The notes below the pieces were generated by a model. It was not told the origin of the DNA, ran no database searches, and was given only the letters and a program-made list of their open reading frames with translations. A program made the position numbers and the translations under genes. From RYN-230 sp963770545 (GTDB lineage Bacteria; Actinomycetota; Actinomycetes; Streptosporangiales; Streptosporangiaceae), in contig CAVYQF010000031.1 in the NCBI GenBank assembly GCA_963770545.1, positions 62,001-126,000 of the forward strand: a stretch of DNA of 64,000 bases. The letters run 5' to 3'. This document shows, piece by piece, positions 7,847-15,407 of this stretch (its first letter is position 1; each line of letters opens with the position of its first letter).

Positions 7847-8492
7847 ATGGTTGAACATCGGCAGGAATTCCAGCGTGAGTTGCAAGCCATCGAAGTTAAG
7901 GTCATCGAATTGTTCGCCATGGTCGCTGAGGACCTGCCCGGGGCGACAGATGCTCTCCTGACTGGCAACACCGAGGTGGTCCAGGCGCTGACCGAACGCG
8001 AGAAGGTAATCGATGCGCTTTACCCAGAGATCGAGGAATTGGTCAACCGGGAGCTCGTGCTCCAGGCTCCGGTCGCGTCAGATCTGCGCTTCCTGCTCTC
8101 CGTGCTGCGGATCGTGCCCGAGCTCGAGCGCTCCCACGACCTCGTCATCGACATCGCCCATCGGGCCAGCCACATTCTCAGCGGGGACCTCTCGGCGCGG
8201 AGCCGGGGGCTGGTCGAGCGATGGGGAACCTCGTATCCAGCATGTGGCGCCAGGCTGCGGACTCCTGGTATCAGCGCGACCGTACCGCTGCGGTGCGCGC
8301 TAGCCGGAACGTGACGACGAGATGGACGACCTGCACGCCAGCTTGATTGGCGAACTTGCCTCCGGGCAGATGGCCCTGCCGGTGACGATGGAGATGACGC
8401 TGGTGGCCCGCTCCTACGAGCGGCTTGCCGCCCACGCCGTGAACATCGCCCGCCGGGTCATCTTCCTCGCGGGATCCCAGCCACCGCATTAG
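7847..8492 (+). pseudogene. phoU: PhoU phosphate-transport regulator, two frameshifts
   Basis: ATG 7847 follows GGAAGG. PhoU is a helical-bundle protein that couples the Pst transporter to the PhoR/PhoP two-component system. The first bundle is intact (E-F-Q-R-E-L-Q-A-I-E, then V-A-S-D-L-R-F-L-L-S-V-L-R-I-V-P-E-L-E-R). At about 8218-8222 the frame shifts: the protein resumes as M-G-N-L-V-S-S-M-W, and after a second shift near 8305 as D-D-E-M-D-D-L-H-A-S-L, ending at TAG 8490. Conserved residues are kept in every frame, so a recent mutation or a sequence error fits better than long decay. Confidence 0.8.
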
Positions 8493-8907
8493 CGTCCGGA
8501 TCCGCGCCCGGCCACGGCCCGCGGCGGACCTGGATTGGCGTCACTTGCCGAGCCGAGCCGGTATCACCCCGTCAGGGGCAGCGGCCAGGCTGGTCCTGCC
8601 CAGGGCGCCGGGGGGAAACAGCACGGTGCCCGCCGCTGACCTGATGCGGGCCCTCATGACCCGCCGCCGGCCGCGCGAATCTGCGCGCGGCACCCGGTCT
8701 GCGCCCGGCTGGGCCGTCCGCTTTCACCGTGCGTCCCCTCACTATTCACCTTTTGGCCTCACTTCCTTAACTCGCGGGTACGGCCGGCACGTCAGACTCG
8801 CGGGGTTATCACGTCTGATCGGGCTGGCTTGGCTGGCCGTGGGGGGCCCGGCGCTCCTCGCGCCCGAGCAATCGACCGGGGAATACCGGAGAATGGGGTT
8901 TTTGAAC
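8493..8907. other. Long intergenic region before pstS
   Basis: This stretch of about 415 bp has no convincing gene. It holds the TTCACC direct repeats described separately (8723-8750) and, further down, TTTTTGAAC just before the pstS start. Several short open frames exist but none has a ribosome-binding site or family resemblance. Confidence 0.6.
8723..8750 (+). promoter_or_regulatory. PHO-box-like direct repeats (PhoP binding site)
   Basis: TTCACC occurs at 8723-8728 and 8745-8750, exactly 22 bp apart, or two turns of the 11-bp unit that actinomycete PhoP recognises (G-TTCACC-like). A weaker unit lies between them (8734-8739). The site is about 160 bp before pstS, the classical place for phosphate-starvation control. 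Confidence 0.55.
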
Positions 8908-9997
8908 ATGCAACGTCGGCGCATCCAGCGCGTAACGACTGTGGGGTTCGCCACGGTCGCGATGGCTTCGTTTGTAGCCGCTTGCTCGTCCTCGGGCGGT
9001 GGCGGATTCCTCGAGCGGCTCATCCTCGTCGAGCAGCGCGGCCCTTTCGGGCACGCTCAACGGGAGCGGATCGACGTTCCAGCTCACCTTCCAGCAGGCG
9101 GCCGCCCAGAGCCTTCAAGTCGTCCGAGCCCAACATGACGGTCAACTACGGCGGCGGCGGCTCGGGCAAGGGGCGCACGGACCTGGCCGCGGGAACCGTC
9201 CAGTACGCGGGCTCGGACTCGCCGATCCCGTCCGACGAGGCTTCGAGTTTCAAGGGCAAGCCCCCGGTGCTCTACTTCCCCGTCATCATCGGCCCGATCA
9301 CGATGTCGTACAACCTGTCCGGCGTGAGCAACCTGAAGCTGACCCCGACGCTCATCGCGAACATCTTCCAGGCCAAGATCACGAAGTGGAACGACCCGGC
9401 GATCGCGAAGGTCAACTCCGGGGTCAAGCTGCCCAGCACGGCGATCACTATCGCCCGCCGCTCGGACTCCTCGGGCACCACCGCGAACTTCTCCTTGTTC
9501 CTGCAGGACGCCGTGCCCAGCGTGTGGAAGCTCGGCACCAGTTCGACCATCAACTGGCCCTCTAACAGCCGGGGCGGCAACGGCAACGGCGGGGTGGCGC
9601 AGATCGTCAAGTCCACCGCCGGGGCCATCGGGTACGTGGACTACTCCGACGCCAAGGCATCCGGGCTGATCTACGCGTCGGTCCAGAACAAGGACGGCGA
9701 CTACGTCGCTCCCTCGCCGACGTCGGCCTCCGCCGCCGCCAGCCACGCCACCGTGGCGTCCAATCTGACCTTCGCGCGGTCTGGCAGCCGGGCGCCACTT
9801 CCTACCCCATCACCTACCAGTCGTGGGACCTGGTCTTCCAGAAGCAGTCGAGCGCGAACACGGCAAAGCTGCTCAAGGCGTATCTCGGCTACCTGCTCGG
9901 ACCCGGCCAGAAGACGCTGCCCAGCCTGAGCTACGCGCCGCTTCCCGCCAACATCGACTCGCAGGCCAAGGCGCAGCTGAGCAAGATCACTTCGTGA
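8908..9997 (+). pseudogene. pstS: PstS phosphate-binding lipoprotein, at least three frameshifts
   Basis: The N-terminus is a lipoprotein signal (hydrophobic run, then A-A-C-S-S-S-G-G-G-G). The mature phosphate-binding protein can be followed only by changing frame near 9000 (to D-S-S-S-G-S...), near 9115 (to S-S-E-P-N-M-T-V-N-Y) and near 9775 (to V-W-Q-P-G-A-T-S-Y-P-I-T-Y). Typical motifs are present: F-Q-A-K-I-T-K-W-N-D-P-A-I, the phosphate loop A-R-R-S-D-S-S-G-T-T, and G-A-I-G-Y-V-D-Y. Ser-rich codons around the first shift are error-prone. It is the solute receptor of the Pst ABC importer. Confidence 0.85.
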
Positions 9998-10089
9998 GCA
10001 TCGTAATGAGTCCTCACCAGATTGGCTCGCCTCCGTGAGCACTGTGACGAAGGCGGATCCGGCCAGCCCGGCCGGATCCGCCCGCTACC

Positions 10090-11016
10090 TTGTCGGAGCG
10101 GAGACCGCTCGGCGACCGCAGCTTCCAGGTCATCACGCTCGCGGCCGGCCTGCTGGTGCTGGTGATCCTGGTCCTGATCGCCGTCTCGACCAGCCAGCAG
10201 GCCTCGTCGTGGTTCTCCTCCGAGGGCCTCAAGATCTTCTCGAAGACCTGGAATCCCCAGGCCAACAAGTTCGGCGCGCTGCCCTTCATCTACGGTACGG
10301 CCATCACGGCGATCATCGCGCTGGTGATGGCCGTACCGGTCAGCGTGGGCATCGCCCTGCTGCTGACCGAGGTCGTGCCGTACCGGTGGTCACGCCCCAT
10401 CGTGTACGTCATCGACCTGCTCGCCGTGGTCCCCTCGGTGGTCTGGGGCCTGTGGGGGATCCTGGTCTTCGCCCCCTGGCTCCAGCACATCTACACCTCG
10501 ATAGCCGGGGGCGTCGACGGCGTCCCGGTGCTGGGCCCCCTGTTCGGCCAGCCCGTGAGCGGGGCCTCGTTTTTCACCGCCGGCATCATCCTGGCCTTCA
10601 TGATCACGCCGATCGTGACCTCGCTGTCGCGGGAGGTCATCGCGACGGTGCCCGCGATCGACAAGGAGGGGGCCTACGCGCTGGGCGCCACCCGCCTCGA
10701 GATGATCCGCGGTGCCGTCTGGCCGCACAGCCAGGGCGGCGTGGTCGGGGCGGTGCTGCTCGGGCTGGGCCGGGCGATGGGCGAGACGATCGCCGCCGCG
10801 CTCGTGATCGGCTCGTCGGCCACCATCACCTCACACCTGTTCGCCCCGGGCTACAACATGCCCGCGGTCATCGCCAACGAGTTCGGTGAGGCCACCGGCC
10901 TGTTCCGGTCCGCGCTGTTCGGGCTGGGCGTGCTTCTATTCGCCTTCACGATCATCATCAACGTTGTGGCCCGCGCGATCGTGGAGCGTTCCGCCCGGCG
11001 GCAGAGGGGGGCCTGA
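10090..11016 (+). CDS. pstC: PstC, permease subunit of the phosphate ABC transporter
   Basis: The 308-residue open frame (TTG 10090) carries the PstC fold: six predicted membrane helices, A-L-L-L-T-E-V-V-P-Y-R-W, D-L-L-A-V-V-P-S-V-V-W-G-L-W-G and the EAA loop A-L-G-A-T-R-L-E-M-I. The natural start is probably GTG 10035 (V-S-T-V-T-K-A-D...) in another frame, joined by a 1-nt shift near 10088. The body is otherwise intact. It pairs with PstA and overlaps its start (TGATG). Confidence 0.85.
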   Translation: MSERRPLGDRSFQVITLAAGLLVLVILVLIAVSTSQQASSWFSSEGLKIFSKTWNPQANKFGALPFIYGTAITAIIALVMAVPVSVGIALLLTEVVPYRWSRPIVYVIDLLAVVPSVVWGLWGILVFAPWLQHIYTSIAGGVDGVPVLGPLFGQPVSGASFFTAGIILAFMITPIVTSLSREVIATVPAIDKEGAYALGATRLEMIRGAVWPHSQGGVVGAVLLGLGRAMGETIAAALVIGSSATITSHLFAPGYNMPAVIANEFGEATGLFRSALFGLGVLLFAFTIIINVVARAIVERSARRQRGA

Positions 11017-11912
11017 TGGCTATCAGCGCCGACGCCGGCAGCCGGTCGACCTGCGCGAGCCGCGGTCCTGGCGGCGCACCAAGAACCGCATCGCGACCGT
11101 GCTGATGGTGCTCTCGTTCGTGCTGGCGATCATCCCGCTGGGGTTCGTCCTGTTCACGGTGGTCGCCAAGGGCATCTCGATCATCAGCTGGTCAGTTCCT
11201 GACCGCCGAATCCCGCTGAACGTGGCGCCCGCGAACGTGGGCGGCATGGGACCGGCGATCGTCGGCACGCTCGAGATCACCGGCCTGGCCACGGTCATGG
11301 CCGTGCCGCTCGGCATGCTGGGTGCGGTCTACCTGAACGAGTACGGCGGCAACCGGGTGCTGGCGCGGCTCATCGGTTTCTTCGCCGACGTGATGACGGG
11401 CGTGCCCTCGATCATCATGGGGCTGTTCATCTTCGCGATCTGGGTGCTGCACTTCGGCTACTCTGGCCTGGCCGGCGCGTTCGCCCTCGGCTGCCTGATG
11501 CTGCCGATCGTGATCCGCTCCACCGATGAGATGCTGAAGCTGGTGCCGGACTCCCTGCGCGAAGGCGAGCTACGCCCTCGGCGCCACCAAGGCCCGCGTC
11601 ACCGTCACGGTGGTGCTGCCGGCGGCGGTCGGCGGGATCGTCAGCGGCGCCCTGCTGGCGGTGGCCCGGGCCGCGGGGGAGACAGCGCCGCTGCTGTTCA
11701 CCATCCTGGTGGCGACCACAGTGAACTGGAATGTGTTCAGCGGCACCAACACCTCACTGCCCTCGCAGATCTTTGCGAACGCATCATCGCCGTATGTCGG
11801 CGCCCAGGCCCGCGGCTGGGGCGCGGCGCTGACGCTCATCGTGCTTGCCTTTATCCTGATGGTGGTGGCCCGGTTCATCACTGCACGATTCGCCCGAAAG
11901 TTCCAGCGCTAG
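11016..11912 (+). pseudogene. pstA: PstA, second permease subunit, two frameshifts
   Basis: ATG 11016 overlaps the pstC stop. The first nine codons (M-A-I-S-A-D-A-G-S) are in one frame, then from about 11043 the protein continues as P-V-D-L-R-E-P-R-S-W-R-R with membrane helices and D-V-M-T-G-V-P-S-I-I-M-G-L. A shift near 11572 moves the EAA loop to a third frame (Y-A-L-G-A-T-K-A-R-V-T), which reads through R-A-A-G-E-T-A-P to the end at 11912. All family motifs are present once frames are joined. Confidence 0.85.
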
Positions 11913-11919
11913 GGAGATC

Positions 11920-12816
11920 ATGGAAACTCCAGAGCAGAACATCGCCACCGAGCTGCACGTCACGACCGAACTGCTCCCGCAAGGCGAGCAGGTGGATCGT
12001 CAGGAGGCGGCGCATACTCCCCGGCGGGCGCGATCCGATCTTCCAGGCGCAGGGCGTCTCGATGCTACTACGGCTAGTTCCGGGCCGTCACGGACGTCTC
12101 GCTGGACATCTACGAGAACGAGATCACAGCGTTCATCGGCCCGTCCGGATGCGGCAAGACGACCGTGCTGCGGACCCTGAACCGGATGAACGACCTGGTA
12201 GTCGGCGCCCAGGTCGAGGGTCAGGTGAACTATCGCGGGGAGCCGCTGTACGACAAGGAGTGTCTCCCCGATAGCCGTACGCCGGCGCATCGGCATGGTC
12301 TTCCAGAAGCCGAACCCGTTCCCGAAGTCGATCTTCGACAACGTCGCCTACGGGCCGCGTATCAACGGAGAGCGCAACAAGGCCAAATTGAACGAGATCG
12401 TCGAGCAATCGCTGCGCCAGGCCGCGCTGTGGGACGAAGTGAAAGACCGTCTGAGCGCCTCGGGCCTGGGCTTGTCCGGTGGGCAGGCGCAGCGGCTGTG
12501 TATCGCCCGTACCCTCGCAGTCGAGCCGGACGTCGTCCTCATGGACGAGCCTTGCTCGGCGCTGGACCCGATAGCGACCGGGCGCCATCGAGGACTTGAT
12601 GCAGGAGATCAAGTCCAAGTACACCATCGTCATCGTGACGCACAACATGCAGCAGGCCACCCGGGTCAGCGATCGCACCGCCTTCTTCTCCGTGCTCCTC
12701 AACGAGGAGAGCGATACCCGGACTGGCGTGCTCGTCGAGTACGGCCGGACCGCCAAATCTTCCAGGACCCGAACGACAACCGCACCCAGGCCTACGTCAC
12801 CGGCCGGATGGGCTGA
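11920..12816 (+). pseudogene. pstB: PstB, ATPase of the phosphate transporter, multiple frameshifts
   Basis: The ABC ATPase motifs are all recognisable but spread over three frames. They are Walker A G-P-S-G-C-G-K-T-T (about 12139), the Q-loop F-Q-K-P-N-P-F-P (12301), signature L-S-G-G-Q-A-Q-R-L-C (12473), Walker B V-V-L-M-D-E-P (12532) and H-loop V-T-H-N-M-Q-Q-A (12636). The C-terminal T-Q-A-Y-V-T-G-R-M-G is typical of PstB. At least five shifts are needed (near 12010, 12065, 12260, 12580 and 12755). Intact motifs with so many indels point to poor consensus quality or very recent inactivation. Confidence 0.85.
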
Positions 12817-12877
12817 GTAGCCCTATTCGGGGCTGACCTGGGCCAGCCGAGCTGGCGCCTCGTCTCGGTCCAGCAGG

Positions 12878-13319
12878 TTAGGCAGCCGGGGGGATGACCA
12901 CAACCGGGCAGGCCGCGTGGTGGACGACCTGGCTGCTCACTGAACCCAGCAAGAGCCTGGTGAACCCGCCACTGCCGCGGGACCCTAGGACGAGCATGTC
13001 CGCATCACGGGAGGCTCCGATGAGTTCCTCCGCCGGTTCCCCGGTGGTCACATTCACGGTGACCTGAGGCGCCGGCTCGCGGCCCCGATCGCCGCCTTGT
13101 CCACGAACTCCTGGACCGACCGCCGCGCCTGCTCCCGATCGGAGTCTCCTCCGGGATGGTGTGCAAACCCCAGAAGCTCATGGTGGCCGGACGGGCCGGG
13201 GCCGGGCGAACGGTCATGACGGTCAGCGGCACCTGGCGCAGCGCGGCCTCGTGCATGGCCCAGCGGAAAGCATTACGTGAATGGTCCGAGCCATCCACCC
13301 CGACAATAATTCCAGGCAT
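12878..13319 (-). pseudogene. Universal stress protein (UspA family), frameshifted
   Basis: The start M-P-G-I-I-V-G-V-D-G-S-D-H-S-R-N-A-F-R-W-A is a standard Usp N-terminus with the D-G-S nucleotide-binding turn. After about residue 60 the frame breaks. It continues as R-E-Q-A-R-R-S-V-Q-E-F-V-D-K-A-A and, after a second shift, as V-T-V-N-V-T-T-G-E-P-A-E-E-L-I. The ATP-binding G-S-R-G-S-G-G-F-T-R-L-L-L-G-S-V-S follows. The stop is TAA at 12880-12878. It is transcribed toward pstB, so the frameshift-rich zone includes a gene outside the pst operon and on the other strand. Confidence 0.85.
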
Positions 13320-13583
13320 TTCTGCTCCCGGATTCTCGGCTCTAATCTCCTAAATAATAGCGTAGGCCGGTCGCCAGTCAGGAAGACAGGGCCGAAGGAC
13401 CCGGGCCGCCAGGACGCCTGACCTGGCCTGCGCAAACGAACCGGCGTCTGAGTACCCTCTCCCGGCAGATCCCTTTTCTGTTCCGGGTAGCAGATGTTTC
13501 CGGGTATCTGCTCCGCGGCGTGTTCGGGCATTTTTCCGGGTGCCTGGACACAAGACGCCGGGGACTGGGAACCTTGACCCGAG

Positions 13584-15407
13584 ATGCCTGCCTCTGCGAC
13601 GACTACGGCGGACCGCGACCCGCGGCGGGCCCGCTCCCTGAGCCCGGGGGATACCCCCCACCGCGGTGAGCTGGCCGGCGCGGTCGCGGCGGCCGGGCTC
13701 CTCGCGCACTTATTGCTGGCCCCGCTGACCTTGCTGGCGGCCGTCGCGCTCGACCTGACCGGCCGGGTGGCCCGGTGGCGTCCGCTGTGGCTGGCTGGCC
13801 CGGCGGCGGCCGGATTCCTCTGGATCCTGGCCATCGGCCCGGGGCGCGCCCTGGCTGGCTTCACCGCCGGCCCGCACCAGGTGCTGGGCTACCTGGCCGC
13901 GGCGGCCGGGCAGCCGGCCCGCGTCCTGCAGCCGGCCCGGGCCGTCGCGGGGATCGGGCGCTGGCTGCCCCGCCAGGCGCCGCTCGCGCTGATCCTGGCG
14001 CCGGCGGAGGTGGCGGTCGGGGTCTGGCTGCGCGCCCGGCGGGCGGGCGAACGGGGCTTACCGCCGCCGCGCCCCGGCCTGATCGTGGCGGTCCGGCGGC
14101 TGGGCACCGGGGCCTGGGTCCGTTCCGGCGGGGTGGTCACCCGGACCGGGGCCTGCCTGGGCGCGGATTTGCGGACCGGGCGGCCGGCCGGGATCAGCTG
14201 GCGCGCCGCGGAGGGCGGGGTGCTGGTCACCGGCGCCGCGGTCGCCGGGGTGTCCGCGGCCAGCTTCCAGCTGGTCCACGCGGCCATCCGGCGCCGCAAG
14301 CCGGTCCTGGTCGTGGACCTCGGCGGCCCGGACGCGCCGGACGGCCCGGACGCGCCGGGCGGCCGGGATGGCGTGGCCGGGGCGGCGGGGCTGGCCGGGG
14401 CGCTCGCCTCCATCTGCGCGGACGCCGGCGCCCCGCTGCATGTTTTCGGGCCGGCCGGCCAGGGGTGCTACGAGCCCCTGCGCGGCGGCGACCCGGCCCG
14501 CAAGGCCGCGCTGGTGATGGGGATGATCGACTGGGGCCCGGTGCCTGATCACGCCCGGCGGACCTGCGGCGCGTACTTGAACGATCTGTTCGCGGTGGCG
14601 GCCGCGGCCCCGGGTGATCCCCGTGTGCCGGTGCTCGACGACGTGGCTGCGCTGCTCAGCCCGGCCGCGTTGCGGGCCCGGATGAGGCAGGTGCCTCCCT
14701 ACCACCCCCGGCGCGTTCCGCTGGGTGAGCGGGTCAGGGTCGCGGCGGCCCTGCTGGAGACCGATCCCGCCACGGCCTCCTTCCTGGCCGGGGAGCTGAC
14801 CGGGTTGCGGTCCTCGGCCCTGGGTCGCTGGCTGCGCCCCGCCGGGGCCCGTGGTGCGGATGCCCGTGGTAGCGGTGCCCCTGGTGCGGAGGCCCGTGGT
14901 TCCGGTACCGGTTCCGGTCCCGCTCAGATCAGCTTGAGCGCCGTGATCCGCGAGCGGGCGGTGGCGTTCTTCCCGCTGGACCAGTCGCGGCACGGCCGGT
15001 CCGCGCGGATGATCGCGAATCTGGTGGCCCTCGACACGGCGGCGGTGTTCGCCGAATCGCGGCGCCTGGGCGTGGCGGGCGACGGGCTGGCCTGGTTCGG
15101 CGACGCCGGCGCGATCGCCGGGCCGGCCCTGGCCCCGCTGATCAGCACCGGCGCGCAGGCCGGGCTGGCCACCGTGCTCAGCACCGTGTCGGCCCCGGCG
15201 GCCGGACAGCTCGCAGCGCTCGCGAACGTCCTGGTGATCCGGGGTCCGGCCGACACCACGCTGGCGGGCGGCGACCCGGCAGCCACCGTCCTGGCGGGCA
15301 CGCCCCTGGACGGCACCGTCTTGGCGGGGGACCAGTTCACCCTCGTTATCAGGAGCCCGCGACAGCAGGTGGCGCGGGGGCGCTTCGTACCGGGCAGGAT
15401 GCGGTGA
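13584..15407 (+). CDS. Membrane protein with a degenerate VirD4/TraD-like nucleotide-binding fold (unknown function)
   Basis: The 607-residue product has two hydrophobic segments (about residues 30-62 and 65-95) and then a domain laid out like conjugative coupling ATPases. The Walker A position reads V-T-G-A-A-V-A-G-V-S-A-A-S with no lysine. V-L-V-V-D-L-G-G stands where the D-x-K-G strand would be. Y-E-P-L-R-G-G-D-P-A-R-K-A is a TraG-type signature. Near residue 500 G-L-A-W-F-G-D-A-G replaces the Walker B D-E pair. It therefore looks like a pseudo-ATPase. Its stop overlaps the next start (GTGA 15404-15407), so the two are made together. The fold call rests on layout, not on a search. Confidence 0.6.
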   Translation: MPASATTTADRDPRRARSLSPGDTPHRGELAGAVAAAGLLAHLLLAPLTLLAAVALDLTGRVARWRPLWLAGPAAAGFLWILAIGPGRALAGFTAGPHQVLGYLAAAAGQPARVLQPARAVAGIGRWLPRQAPLALILAPAEVAVGVWLRARRAGERGLPPPRPGLIVAVRRLGTGAWVRSGGVVTRTGACLGADLRTGRPAGISWRAAEGGVLVTGAAVAGVSAASFQLVHAAIRRRKPVLVVDLGGPDAPDGPDAPGGRDGVAGAAGLAGALASICADAGAPLHVFGPAGQGCYEPLRGGDPARKAALVMGMIDWGPVPDHARRTCGAYLNDLFAVAAAAPGDPRVPVLDDVAALLSPAALRARMRQVPPYHPRRVPLGERVRVAAALLETDPATASFLAGELTGLRSSALGRWLRPAGARGADARGSGAPGAEARGSGTGSGPAQISLSAVIRERAVAFFPLDQSRHGRSARMIANLVALDTAAVFAESRRLGVAGDGLAWFGDAGAIAGPALAPLISTGAQAGLATVLSTVSAPAAGQLAALANVLVIRGPADTTLAGGDPAATVLAGTPLDGTVLAGDQFTLVIRSPRQQVARGRFVPGRMR

